Source: Gammaproteobacteria bacterium
Lineage (GTDB): Bacteria > Pseudomonadota > Gammaproteobacteria > Pseudomonadales > Pseudohongiellaceae
DNA: 34,240 nt
Reading direction: 5' to 3'
Assembly: GCA_017853205.1 (NCBI GenBank)
Contig: JAFMKB010000027.1
Coordinates: 1-34,240, forward strand
The translations under genes were made by a program, and so were the position numbers. This document shows, piece by piece, positions 6,723-15,245 of this stretch; positions within the stretch are counted from its first letter, which is position 1, and every line of letters begins with the position of its first letter. Under the pieces are notes generated by a model that was not told where the DNA came from, did no database searches, and saw only the letters and a program-made list of their open reading frames with translations.

Positions 6723-7283
6723 ATGACCTTCAATGCTCAACCAAGATTAGGTAACGAAATACTCACTTTGCGGCCCCTTGCAGAAGCTGACTTCGAAGGT
6801 CTTTATCTGGCGGCGTCTTCGCCGGAAACTTGGGCAGGCCATCCTAAGCATGATCGCTGGCAGCGTGATGTCTTCGAGTTGTATTTTGAATTTCTGCTCG
6901 CAACAGAGACGACGCTCGTCGCCATCGATAACTCGACCGGTGGCGCACATGAGGCACGAATCATCGGCTGTTCGCGTTACTACCCCGCACCCGATATCGA
7001 AGACTCGATGTCGATAGGGTTTACCTTTTTGGATTCCTATTACTGGGGCGGCGTTTGGAATCGAGCAATGAAGACACTCATGTTAGATCACGCCTTCGAG
7101 ACATTCGACGAGATTTGGCTTCATATTGCGCCAAGCAACATTCGTTCCCAGAAAGCTGCTCAGAAAATTGGTGCCGAATACGCTTACACTGCAAATCTCG
7201 CTATTTCAGGCGAGCCTACTAAGACGCTCTGCTATCGAATTACCAAAAGCTATTGGCAGAATGAGCAGTCTAGAACTAATTAA
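6723..7283 (+). CDS. GNAT-family acetyltransferase, RimJ/RimL type
   Basis: The 186-residue protein begins with LGNEILTLRPLAEADFEGLY, the usual start of ribosomal-protein alanine N-acetyltransferase relatives. Its acetyl-CoA-binding region contains YYWGGVWNRAMKTLML, and then APSNIRSQKAAQKIGAE, a well-known GNAT signature. The reaction is acetyl transfer from acetyl-CoA to an amine; the acceptor is unknown. The frame is open to a TTG at 6663, but that lies inside a hairpin. The ATG at 6723 has AAGGAT 6 nt upstream and is preferred. Its stop codon overlaps the stop of the convergent hydrolase gene within TTAATTAA. Confidence 0.88.
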   Translation: MTFNAQPRLGNEILTLRPLAEADFEGLYLAASSPETWAGHPKHDRWQRDVFELYFEFLLATETTLVAIDNSTGGAHEARIIGCSRYYPAPDIEDSMSIGFTFLDSYYWGGVWNRAMKTLMLDHAFETFDEIWLHIAPSNIRSQKAAQKIGAEYAYTANLAISGEPTKTLCYRITKSYWQNEQSRTN

Positions 7284-8356
7284 TCAACCTCATCTAGAAA
7301 AATTTCATCGCTGCCTACGGGCAGCGTGACTCTCGTGCCGTCTACTGAAAGTGTCCAATTGTCAGGGCGTACTTCCTTGACCCCGCGTAAAAGCCTATCG
7401 GCCATTAGCGAATTTCTCGGCGAGGGAGTGAGGTGGTAAAAGACTAAGTGTCCAACCCCTGCTTCGTTTGCAACTTCTGCTGCTTCGATCGGTGTCGTAT
7501 GGTAGGTCTGAATGTCCTCGAAAAGCTGTGCGCGGTTGTCCGCTGAATTCGCCCTCGACGCGTCAATCATGATGTTGAGTAATTCGTTCGACTGCGCCTC
7601 ATGAAACAACACGTCTACCCCGCGGCTATTATCGATCATCGCCTGACTCTTTTTGGTATCGCCACTGATCACAAGGGACCGACCTTTATAATCAAACCGA
7701 TAGCCATAGGCTGGAACGATAGGCGGGTGATCGACTAGAAACGCACTGACCTTTAAATCGCCCTCGTTGAGTATTTCCAGTGCGTTATTATCGATTGGCC
7801 TTGGATCAAAACCGGCGACATCAAGCGGCGCGAGTGAATCGCCATGATGCGCGTTGCGCAGACCATAATCGATGCCGTAAGCCAGCTCGAAACCCGCGGT
7901 CACCTGCTCGACGCCGGCGGGACCGTAGACAGGCAACTTAGCGCGCCTGTCTTGCAGAACCCACGTGGCGAGATGCATATCTGCTAGGTCAGAAATATGA
8001 TCCGAATGAAGGTGTGTAAGCATCACCGCTTCGATTCGATTAAACGGTGTCGCCCACTGGCGGAGACGAGCGACGCTGCCGTCACCTACATCGACCACAA
8101 AAAGTCTTTCACCCGCTTGCACCAACACACAGGCTTCTGCGCGCGAGGGATCAGGAATCGGCGAGCGTGAGCCGCAAACCGAGGCGCTGAGCGCATCTGG
8201 CTCATCAGGCGCATCAGTATTCGGCGTAGATGCGGCAAGAATTCTAAGAAAAGCCCAATCTTGTATGAATTCGAGTCTCACAATGCCAAGACCCGCGAGG
8301 CCGATCAGCGCCGCCACGACCGTGGCTTGCAGTAAACTCCTTTTGACTAAAAACAA
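7280..8356 (-). CDS. Exported metallo-beta-lactamase-fold hydrolase (arylsulfatase AtsA/RNase Z-like)
   Basis: The 358-residue protein has the metal-binding motif HLHSDH (His115, His117, Asp119, His120), followed by further ligands around VDHPP, ISGDTKKS and FYHLTPSP. The segment CGSRSPIPDPSRAEACVLV with VVDVGDGS resembles the AtsA-type branch of the RNase Z-like group. The N-terminus has basic residues and a hydrophobic stretch (about 8-26), which indicates a signal peptide or membrane anchor, so it acts outside the cytoplasm, unlike true RNase Z. The start is a TTG with GGGGA 7 nt upstream; an in-frame stop precedes it and no ATG is available. The substrate, perhaps a sulfate ester or other ester, is unproven. 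Confidence 0.85.
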   Translation of the reverse strand: MFLVKRSLLQATVVAALIGLAGLGIVRLEFIQDWAFLRILAASTPNTDAPDEPDALSASVCGSRSPIPDPSRAEACVLVQAGERLFVVDVGDGSVARLRQWATPFNRIEAVMLTHLHSDHISDLADMHLATWVLQDRRAKLPVYGPAGVEQVTAGFELAYGIDYGLRNAHHGDSLAPLDVAGFDPRPIDNNALEILNEGDLKVSAFLVDHPPIVPAYGYRFDYKGRSLVISGDTKKSQAMIDNSRGVDVLFHEAQSNELLNIMIDASRANSADNRAQLFEDIQTYHTTPIEAAEVANEAGVGHLVFYHLTPSPRNSLMADRLLRGVKEVRPDNWTLSVDGTRVTLPVGSDEIFLDEVD

Positions 8357-8413
8357 TTTTTCATCCCCATAGATCGTCGCTTACGGTAGAAAACGAAAGT
8401 AGAGCGAAAGTTG

Positions 8414-8426
8414 CCACACTGTGTGG
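8414..8426. repeat. Short palindrome between hexR-like and hydrolase genes
   Basis: CCACAC and GTGTGG flank one central T. It lies in the 211-bp gap between the end of the leftward HexR-type gene and the start of the leftward hydrolase gene. It could be a hairpin ending the first transcript or an operator of the second. Confidence 0.3.
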
Positions 8427-8567
8427 TCGCTGTCTATGTCATGGATCAACTACGGAACGGCCGAGCAACGTCTGCATCTCTACTCGTTTAGTGAATATAG
8501 AAAGCGGGTGGAAAAGTAAGCGGCCGAGTTGATACTAATTTTTTACAACTGTAGCAATGAGGAGTGC

Positions 8568-9446
8568 TTAACTCCCTCCTACTTTCGAGCGGAGAACTCG
8601 CCCCTTGCGCAAGATGCGCTGACTAGTATCGAGCTTTTGGAGATGGTCTTTGAGCACCGGCTTACGTTTGAGTGCAACGCCGGTTGCTATAACGTCGATT
8701 ACGACGAGATGCGCAATGCGTGAGGAAACAGGCGCAAACGTTTCGTGGTCTTCCTCGCCATTGACGTAGATTGGGATAGTGCACTCTTGGCTTAGTGCCG
8801 TATCGCGTGGCGCGAGGCCGATTACCGTTGCGCCCGCCTGCCTGGCAAGACGCACGCTTTGCAAAAGCGCCGTTGTTTGTCCGGATTGCGAAATCGCCAC
8901 CACCACATCGTCACGGCCAAGGGAAATCGCCGACATATGCTGAATATGGGGATCGGTATAGGCAGCTGAAGACATCTGAAGTCGAAAGAACTTATGCTGC
9001 GCGTCGGCGGCAACCGAGCCCGAGGCGCCGAATCCATAGAATTCGACGCGGTTGGCGCGGGTGATTGCGTTGATTGAGCGTTCGAGTGCGATGGGGTCGA
9101 GTTCGTCCCTCACGGTGAGTAATGTACCGATTGTCGTATCGAAGACTTTGTTGCGCAGGTCTTCGACTGTGTCGCTGTCGTCAACCGCAAATTGCGAGTA
9201 GACACCGCCACGACCTAAATGCTGTGCGAGATTGAGTTTGAATGACTGAAAGCCATCGAAGCCAATCGCCCGGCAGAACCGAATCACCGTCGGCTCGCTA
9301 ACTTTGGAGCCTCGCGCAAGGTCGGCGATTCGCATCTTAATCACCTCGTGTGCGTTGTCGAGAACATAGCTTGCGACCTTGGTCTCAGATTTGCTGAGCG
9401 TCGATCTGGCGTCGGTAAGACGGCGTATGAGGTTGGGTGAGCGCAC
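8568..9446 (-). CDS. hexR: RpiR-family regulator, HexR-like
   Basis: The 292-residue protein has an N-terminal RpiR-type helix-turn-helix (LSKSETKVASYVL and SEPTVIRFCRAIGFDGFQSFK, residues about 18-72). A C-terminal SIS sugar-phosphate-binding domain follows (FYGFGASGSVAADAQHKFFR and VVAISQSGQTTALLQ), and then the HexR-like end VSRLAHL/VIDVIATG. HexR represses glucose and Entner-Doudoroff genes and responds to 2-keto-3-deoxy-6-phosphogluconate (family knowledge). The usual neighbours (zwf, edd, pgl) are absent here. Another RpiR subgroup is possible, but the pattern across both domains is close to HexR. It starts with GTG, preceded by AAGGAG at 6 nt. Confidence 0.8.
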   Translation of the reverse strand: MRSPNLIRRLTDARSTLSKSETKVASYVLDNAHEVIKMRIADLARGSKVSEPTVIRFCRAIGFDGFQSFKLNLAQHLGRGGVYSQFAVDDSDTVEDLRNKVFDTTIGTLLTVRDELDPIALERSINAITRANRVEFYGFGASGSVAADAQHKFFRLQMSSAAYTDPHIQHMSAISLGRDDVVVAISQSGQTTALLQSVRLARQAGATVIGLAPRDTALSQECTIPIYVNGEEDHETFAPVSSRIAHLVVIDVIATGVALKRKPVLKDHLQKLDTSQRILRKGRVLRSKVGGS

Positions 9447-9591
9447 TGCTATCTCCTTAGTGATTACCCGATGCTACCTAATTCGGTACGGCACTGCATC
9501 AGGAATAGGCGGGTGGTAAACTCACTGTAACCTTCGCCGCGCAGGCGCGCGCCACTCTTTCAAGTGAACCTCGTCAAATGAGTCGTCTTCT

Positions 9592-10767
9592 GTGAATCCC
9601 TACAGCTATACTTTTGTGAATTCGATAGAGGACATCGGCCGTAAGGCTTGGAATAGCTGTGCCGGTATTCAAAATCCCTTTACGCGTTACGAATTTCTGC
9701 ATGCGCTAGAATCGACCGGCTGCACAACCGCTGCGACTGGCTGGCAGCCACATCATGCGGCGGTGAGAGTAGCCGAAACCGGCGTACTCGTTGCCGTAGT
9801 ACCGGTTTATCTCAAGACTAACTCCTACGGCGAATATGTATTCGACTGGTCTTGGGCAAACGCCTATCAGGGAAACGGTCTAAGCTACTATCCTAAGCTA
9901 CTTACCGCAGTGCCGTTCACGCCAAGCGAGGGTTCGCGGATACTGCTCAATGACCCCACTCTTCTTAATAGCGTCGCTGAGGGGCTTGTCCAGGCTTTGG
10001 AAGCTGAGGCGCAGCGAGTGGACGCCTCGTCTTATCATCTGCTGTTTCCTAACCCCGCCGAGCGCGCAGCCTTCGCATCGACCAAATTGGTCGAACGCAT
10101 GGGCAGCCAGTTTCATTGGCATAACCGCGACTACAAAGACTTCGATGCTTTTCTAGCGACCATGACCTCGCGCAAACGCAAGTCTATCCGTAAAGAGAGA
10201 GAGGCGACGGCGGCCGCAGGGTTTCGGTTTAGACGCACAGAGGGCGCTGCAATTAGTTCGCAGCAATGGGCCGATTTTAGCCTGTTCTACCATCGCACCT
10301 ACCTCGTGCGCGGTCAGCAGGGCTATTTAAGCCAGCGGTTCTTCGAGCGTCTGGGAGAAACCATGCCCGAACAGATTTTGCTTATCGAAGCGTTAAGGCC
10401 GCCGAGTCTAGACGGTGGTAAAGCAGCCGACGAGGTCTGTGCGGCAGCCCTGTTTTTTAAAAATCATTCTCAGCTTTTTGGTCGCTACTGGGGCAGTACC
10501 AGCGATCAGCCCCTCCTGCATTTTGAGACGTGCTACTACCAGGGCCAAGATTACTGCATTGAACACGGGCTGGGCAGCTTCGATTCTGGCGCACAGGGGG
10601 AGCATAAAATTCAGCGCGGCTTCGAACCGAAGTCTACCTATTCACTGCATTGGCTAGCCCATGAGGGCTTCGCGGCGGCGGTCGCAAACTTCGTAGAACA
10701 AGAAAGGCCGCATATCGAGAATTACATTGCCGACGCGGCGACACTCCTGCCCTTTCGCCAATCCTAG
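9592..10767 (+). CDS. FemAB-like GNAT-fold protein (DUF482 family)
   Basis: The 391-residue soluble protein matches the FemAB-like/DUF482 group. It shows NPFTRYEFLHALESTG near the start, KTNSYGEYVFDWSWANAY (about residues 77-94), a basic TSRKRKSIRKERE stretch and ending features such as FGRYWGS, LHFETCYYQG and FDSGAQGEHKIQRGFEP. Members have tandem GNAT folds and are annotated as peptidoglycan-related or N-acyltransferases, with little biochemical proof. The start is a GTG with no clear ribosome binding site. It is convergent with the class V PLP enzyme gene, and a hairpin separates them. Confidence 0.85.
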   Translation: MNPYSYTFVNSIEDIGRKAWNSCAGIQNPFTRYEFLHALESTGCTTAATGWQPHHAAVRVAETGVLVAVVPVYLKTNSYGEYVFDWSWANAYQGNGLSYYPKLLTAVPFTPSEGSRILLNDPTLLNSVAEGLVQALEAEAQRVDASSYHLLFPNPAERAAFASTKLVERMGSQFHWHNRDYKDFDAFLATMTSRKRKSIRKEREATAAAGFRFRRTEGAAISSQQWADFSLFYHRTYLVRGQQGYLSQRFFERLGETMPEQILLIEALRPPSLDGGKAADEVCAAALFFKNHSQLFGRYWGSTSDQPLLHFETCYYQGQDYCIEHGLGSFDSGAQGEHKIQRGFEPKSTYSLHWLAHEGFAAAVANFVEQERPHIENYIADAATLLPFRQS

Positions 10768-10792
10768 CTTGCCCAAAGGAGCGGGCCAGCTA
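10765..10792. terminator. Hairpin between convergent genes
   Basis: Arms TAGCTTGCCC (10765-10774) and GGGCCAGCTA (10783-10792) pair with one mismatch around an 8-nt loop. It overlaps both stop regions of the convergent FemAB-like and PLP-enzyme genes. There is no T-run, so its efficiency as a terminator is uncertain. Confidence 0.4.
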
Positions 10793-12487
10793 ACCGGCTA
10801 CGCGTGACATGGACGACCCAGCGTCTGTAATCTCCTGGGGTAAGGCAAACCACCGCAGCGCCTCAACGCTTGCAGGTAACGAAACCGAATAGCGGGTCCC
10901 GGCTCTATGCTCGCGGGTGAGTTCGTCTCGCGCCTGAGTCAAAAAGCGTGGAAGATCGCGGCTAGGCTCAAATACCGGCCTTGTGTCGCTGCCGGTCTCT
11001 GCTGAGGAAGCGATTGAGCGATCGGTCAAAAAGTCAAAGTCGTCAAGCGCCGTGCCCAACTGCATTTCTCTGCCCTGATAACGCCACGTTGCCGAGGACG
11101 AATCGAACTCATAGAAAGGTAAAAGGCGGGCACCATAGTCGGCGATCAGTTCGATAGCGCTAAGAAGATACGCGAAAGTCGACTCGTCGATAAAATAGTT
11201 GAAGTTAAGCCTTACCCACCCCGGACGCAGCACCATATGGCCTTTCTTGATCTCTTTCTCTATCGCGCGGCTGGTGCGCATGTCCATGTTCAAGAGGTCG
11301 TGACCATAGGGACCGGCGCAGGAGCAGCCGCCCCGCGCCTGAATTCCAAACAGGTCATTGAGCAGTGCAACCACGAAGCCATAGTGTAGATCGCGTCGGC
11401 CAGTGGCGGTGTCGCATTTCAGCCGCAGGGAGAAAATTGCCAGCGAGTCATTGTCTGTGTTGCCGAGCACTTCGATGGCGGGGTTATCACGCCAGCGCGC
11501 GAGCGCGCGGGTGCGAAAATCTTTTTCTTTTGCCTCGATTGTGGTTACGCCTACGTCTTGCTGTAGCTTAAAGACTAACCCTGCCCGAATTGCCTCGACT
11601 ATCGCTGGCGTGCCGCCTTCCTCGCGTCGCTGAGGATCGGAGATAAAGGTATGATCCTTCGGGTTTACATACAGCACGGTTCCGCCTCCGGGCATCGCGG
11701 GTACCGCATTGGTTAAAAGGTGACGCTTAACGACAAGAATGCCTGGCGTGCCGGGGCCGCCAACGAGCTTATGCGGAGAGATAAAAACAGCGTCTTTTGC
11801 TGCCGACACGTCGTCGCTGGGATTCATGTCGATCGCCACATAAGGTGAGGCGGCCGCATAGTCCCAAAGTGAGACAGCACCGTAGGCATGAAGCAGACTC
11901 GCAACTCGGTGAGTATCAGTTTTCACACCGGTGACATTAGACGCGGCCGAAAAACTACCAATCTTAACCGGACGAGAGGCGAAGCGAACAAGCTCGGCCT
12001 CGAGCCTGTCGCAGTCAATAAGCCCGTCCGACGTGAGAGGGATGACCACGACCTCGGCGCAAGACTCACGCCAAGGCAGCTCATTGCTGTGGTGTTCGTA
12101 GGGGCCAATAAATACCACCGGTCTGGCGTTTAGGCTCGCAGTGCCCTGCTCGCGCAGACCCATAATATCGATAAGCTTGTTAATTGCAGCGGTGGCGCCT
12201 GAGCCACAGAAAATAATCTGATCGTCGTCGTTGCCATTGACTGCGCGTCGAATGATGCTGCGCGCCTGTTCACGGTAGGCAGTGCTTTGGGCGCCCGTGA
12301 ACGAGGTCTCGGTATGCGTGTTGGCGTAGAAAGGCAGCACCTTTTCGCGAATGGCGTCCTCGATGAAGGTCAGAGCACGTCCTGACGCGGTGTAGTCGGC
12401 GTAGATCAGCGGCTTCACTCCGAAACTTGTAGGAATGCACTGGCCCTCGCCAATCAGTGACTGTCGAATTCGCTTTACTAATTCCAC
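10790..12487 (-). CDS. Class V PLP-dependent enzyme, cysteine desulfurase-like, with C-terminal extension
   Basis: The 565-residue protein has the class V aminotransferase fold. Visible are YADYTASGR near the N-terminus, FCGSGATAAINK in the phosphate-binding region, YEHHSNELPWRE, WDYAAASPYV with Asp209, and FISPHKLVGGPGTPG with the PLP lysine Lys240. The segment RGGCSCAGPYG has Cys388 and Cys390 near the place of the catalytic cysteine of NifS/SufS-type enzymes. After about residue 450 it carries roughly 115 extra residues not present in desulfurases of about 400 residues. It starts with GTG, and AGGAG lies 9 nt upstream. It is divergent from a DecR/CyuR-like Lrp regulator, which suggests cysteine or related sulfur amino acid breakdown. 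Selenocysteine lyase or kynureninase-like activity is possible. Confidence 0.8.
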   Translation of the reverse strand: MELVKRIRQSLIGEGQCIPTSFGVKPLIYADYTASGRALTFIEDAIREKVLPFYANTHTETSFTGAQSTAYREQARSIIRRAVNGNDDDQIIFCGSGATAAINKLIDIMGLREQGTASLNARPVVFIGPYEHHSNELPWRESCAEVVVIPLTSDGLIDCDRLEAELVRFASRPVKIGSFSAASNVTGVKTDTHRVASLLHAYGAVSLWDYAAASPYVAIDMNPSDDVSAAKDAVFISPHKLVGGPGTPGILVVKRHLLTNAVPAMPGGGTVLYVNPKDHTFISDPQRREEGGTPAIVEAIRAGLVFKLQQDVGVTTIEAKEKDFRTRALARWRDNPAIEVLGNTDNDSLAIFSLRLKCDTATGRRDLHYGFVVALLNDLFGIQARGGCSCAGPYGHDLLNMDMRTSRAIEKEIKKGHMVLRPGWVRLNFNYFIDESTFAYLLSAIELIADYGARLLPFYEFDSSSATWRYQGREMQLGTALDDFDFLTDRSIASSAETGSDTRPVFEPSRDLPRFLTQARDELTREHRAGTRYSVSLPASVEALRWFALPQEITDAGSSMSRVAG

Positions 12488-12728
12488 GCCGTTTTACTCC
12501 TGCCTAAATAACCGCAAACGCAAGTATAGCGAGTGTTGAAATAAACATTGTGCCTATTAATTCAATTTATAGTATAAAATCGAGACAGTTTTTTAATAAT
12601 TTCTTTAAAACGAGAAGATGTTTCGAAATAGTGAAAATAATTGAACTGAATACCTACCACAGGCAGCAGTGCTTGCTCGGCGCCGACAGGCATGCCGGAG
12701 GCCATTTCCACTACGCAGGATTCTCACC
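12488..12728. promoter_or_regulatory. Divergent, A+T-rich promoter region of the PLP enzyme and Lrp-type gene
   Basis: This 241-bp gap is much more A+T-rich than its flanks. TATACT and TATAAA-like boxes lie around 12570-12580 on both strands. Similar segments TTAATTCAATTTAT (12557-12570) and, inverted, ATAATTGAACTGAA (12637-12650) lie 80 bp apart. Lrp-family octamers often bind such spaced A+T-rich half sites. The exact promoters are not resolved. Confidence 0.35.
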
Positions 12729-13181
12729 ATGCAGCTAGATAGACAAGATATTGTCCTATTATCGATTATTCAGAAGGATTCTTCGCAGTCGGTAGGAGAA
12801 CTCGCGGACACAGTAGGTATGTCGAAATCGGCGTGTTGGCGCAGGTTGCAAAAGCTTGAGAGTCAGGGGGTCATCAAGCAGCGGGTGGCGCTGCTTGATG
12901 CGAATGCGCTAAACCTATCGCTCACCGTTTATATCTCGGTGAGGACAAATCAGCACAACGACGAGTGGGCGGCTACCTTTCAGCGTGCCACCGAGCTCAT
13001 ACCCGGTGTGCTCGAGGTATACCGTATGAGCGGCGATCTCGACTATCTCATCAAAGCCGTTGTCGCGGACATGCCCGACTACGACCGCTTGTACAAACAG
13101 CTCATCAAAGCTGATATCTACGATGTGAGTTCGAGTTTTGTAATGGAGACCCTCAAGCATACGACCTGCTTGCCTCTCTGA
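12729..13181 (+). CDS. Lrp/AsnC-family regulator, DecR/CyuR-like
   Basis: The 150-residue protein has the N-terminal AsnC helix-turn-helix (LDRQDIVLLSIIQKD, then VGELADTVGMSKSACWRRLQKLE). The RAM ligand domain follows, with VYISVRTNQHNDEW, VLEVYRMSGDLDYLIKAVVADMPDYD and the ending SSFVMETLKHTTCLPL. These stretches closely follow E. coli DecR (YbaO/CyuR), a cysteine-responsive activator of a cysteine-degrading enzyme. It is divergent from a desulfurase-like PLP enzyme, which fits the same logic. The frame is open upstream to a TTG at 12669, but the ATG at 12729 with AGGA 9 nt before it matches family starts. Confidence 0.88.
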   Translation: MQLDRQDIVLLSIIQKDSSQSVGELADTVGMSKSACWRRLQKLESQGVIKQRVALLDANALNLSLTVYISVRTNQHNDEWAATFQRATELIPGVLEVYRMSGDLDYLIKAVVADMPDYDRLYKQLIKADIYDVSSSFVMETLKHTTCLPL

Positions 13182-13200
13182 GCGTGAGAAACACTCAGAG
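13176..13200 (+). terminator. Hairpin at the end of the Lrp-type gene
   Basis: Perfect arms CTCTGAG (13176-13182) and CTCAGAG (13194-13200) enclose 11 nt, and the left arm contains the stop codon. No T-run follows. A second G+C-rich palindrome (GGCAGGCCTGCC) occurs shortly after and may serve the convergent gene. Confidence 0.35.
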
Positions 13201-13254
13201 GAGGGCTAGAAGGGCTAGGCGGGCAGGCCTGCCGTGCTGAGAGCCAAAAAAGGA

Positions 13255-15060
13255 TTAGTCAGCACCACGATCAGTGTTAATGACTTTCCAGTCCGCCGCG
13301 CCGAAAAACATTTCGTCCATGCTTTGCAGGCCCCAAGGAACGGAGCGTGATGGATCCGGATTCATTATGTTTTGGGCAGAATTATCAAACGCGCCAACCG
13401 CGGTGATCTGTGTGCCGGCGGGCATAAACTTTGGCTCGACGAGCGTGTAAGCGAGCTGCCAGTTGTAATTGTAGTTGGCGATATTGATTAACTCTTCTTT
13501 CGTGCCATCGGGATAAGTCGCGTAAAAGCGCATACGCTTTCCGCGGAAGTGCATATGTGGCGTTAACGAATACAGGCGAGAATCCTCGTCGATAGTAATC
13601 GTCTGCTGCATTTCGTAGTCGGGATCGAACGGAGGAATGTTCACCCACGTCGGAGTGAAGTGACAAGCACATTCGCCGCTCATTCTCTCTTCTGGCACGA
13701 AGCCCTTCGGATAAAACCATACACCTATGCGGCTTTCGTCGACCGTGGCTTTCCCCGTAGTAGTGAAGTGCATCTGCATGGCAATTTTAGACCCAGCCTG
13801 CAGTAGTCCACCTGTATTAGGTGGCTCTTCGCGCGGCGCCTGACCCGGAATGTAGGGAGCAATGCCAGGGCGGTCGGGGTCACCGCCAAGCAGTGAGCCG
13901 CCGGTTGTGGCGCCCGGGGGGATTATGCTGTGCAGAGTATGGTGAAGAACCGTTCGGTCTCCCGGAATGTATTGACTAGCACGAACCCAGCGGTCCTCCT
14001 CAATATCAATCTCGACGAGTGCGTTGTAGTAGTCAAGGATACCGGTCGCAGGGACTTCCTGTGGCGGTATCTCAATGATGTAGTCCGGTTCGCCAAACGC
14101 CCACTCTGACGTTGGCCACGTGAGATGCGCTAGCGGGTCGTTCTCTGCGGTCCCGCCGTCGTAGGGGGCGCCCGCACCTATCCAATGGATAAGCTTCTGC
14201 GTGTCACTCTCTGCCAACACCATGTCGTTAATAAACTCACCGATATGCGAATCGATCTGTCCAGGTGGCATGCGTTTTGTGAGCAACACTTCGCGAATCA
14301 TCGGCGACCATCCCAACACCATCGTGTGACTGTCCATCGCAAACGGCGCGATGCCCCCTTCCCGGTGGCAGCTGGCACAGTTCTCGGCAATGATAGGCGC
14401 GATGTCATTTACATAGGATGGTGTTGCTGCAGTGTGCGCTTCGCGGGCCGCGTAGCGTATTTCGACGCCTTGTCGCTGAGAGGCTGCATTGACTGCCGCT
14501 ATCGCTGCGGTGATGTCTTGGCCGTTGTCTAGTTGGGCGAGCAGTTGGCGAACACCGCCTAAGACCTGACTGCCGGTACCTCGCGCGATAATCGAAAACC
14601 GTTTCGGATCAAAAACCAACACTTCGCCGCTTTCGGTGAGCCCCAACGCCTCGCCAACAAGCTGGGTGTCGTCCATCAAAACGGGAATGTCAAAATCCTT
14701 TTCACGCATGCCATCGGCTATGTCATCCCTGTTGTGCTTGGCCTGCGAGTCAATGAGGAAAAACGCGAATGATTCACCGGCGCTATCGCGAAGTTGGGCG
14801 TAGGCGTCGAGCAAAGACGACAAACTCTTGTCGTCTTCGGCGTAGCTGAGTAACACCACAGCCTTATGGTCGTCATACCAACTCATCTGATGGAAATAGC
14901 CCTCGGCATCGAGGAGCGAGAAATCCCCGATACGCTCCGACGCTTCGGCTGCAGTCGCGGCGGGCGCGCCAAGAATGGCTAACACTGTCAGCGCTGTCAC
15001 TGATGGCGATGAAGAGAACCAAAAAGCGGCCGCTTTTTTTAATTCCAGAAAAAGTCTCAT
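13255..15060 (-). CDS. Exported redoxin-like/cytochrome c/copper type II monooxygenase fusion
   Basis: The 601-residue protein begins with a signal peptide (hydrophobic about 18-38, ending ATAAEA). A thioredoxin-like domain (about 42-180) lacks any CxxC or peroxidatic cysteine. A cytochrome c-like segment has the haem-binding CASCH (Cys228, Cys231, His232) and a possible axial Met264 in KRMPPG. The C-terminal half resembles copper type II, ascorbate-dependent monooxygenases. His373, His374 and His377 (LHHTLH) could form one copper site; MQMHF (His431) and PHMHF (His502, His504) could supply the second, and a GECACH segment is also present. It should act in the periplasm, with the haem domain perhaps feeding electrons to copper. 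The substrate is unknown. It is a monocistronic leftward gene beside the divergent YjgN-M48 pair. Confidence 0.75.
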   Translation of the reverse strand: MRLFLELKKAAAFWFSSSPSVTALTVLAILGAPAATAAEASERIGDFSLLDAEGYFHQMSWYDDHKAVVLLSYAEDDKSLSSLLDAYAQLRDSAGESFAFFLIDSQAKHNRDDIADGMREKDFDIPVLMDDTQLVGEALGLTESGEVLVFDPKRFSIIARGTGSQVLGGVRQLLAQLDNGQDITAAIAAVNAASQRQGVEIRYAAREAHTAATPSYVNDIAPIIAENCASCHREGGIAPFAMDSHTMVLGWSPMIREVLLTKRMPPGQIDSHIGEFINDMVLAESDTQKLIHWIGAGAPYDGGTAENDPLAHLTWPTSEWAFGEPDYIIEIPPQEVPATGILDYYNALVEIDIEEDRWVRASQYIPGDRTVLHHTLHSIIPPGATTGGSLLGGDPDRPGIAPYIPGQAPREEPPNTGGLLQAGSKIAMQMHFTTTGKATVDESRIGVWFYPKGFVPEERMSGECACHFTPTWVNIPPFDPDYEMQQTITIDEDSRLYSLTPHMHFRGKRMRFYATYPDGTKEELINIANYNYNWQLAYTLVEPKFMPAGTQITAVGAFDNSAQNIMNPDPSRSVPWGLQSMDEMFFGAADWKVINTDRGAD

Positions 15061-15135
15061 AGCTAGTTATTCCGGTTTATGGAGGAGATTGCTGGTAACT
15101 TGTACCAAAGCTTCTTTAAAAATGCCATCCCGTTG

Positions 15136-15150
15136 AGCATAGTCTATGCT
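15136..15150. promoter_or_regulatory. 15-bp palindrome in the divergent intergenic region
   Basis: AGCATAG and CTATGCT flank one central T. It lies between the leftward copper-monooxygenase gene and the rightward YjgN-type gene and overlaps a TTGAGC -35-like box (15133-15138). It could be an operator for one or both genes. Confidence 0.4.
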
Positions 15151-15245
15151 TAAGGCCTATCTAAAGCTTGTTCGCAGCGCGCGAAAACGCAGGGTTACAA
15201 CAGACTGAGAAGCAGAATAAAAATAAAAGAAAAAAGGGAAACACC

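Noticed and set aside
12669..12728. TTG start giving a 20-residue extension of the Lrp-type regulator
   Set aside because: The family begins right at the helix-turn-helix domain; the ATG at 12729 fits.
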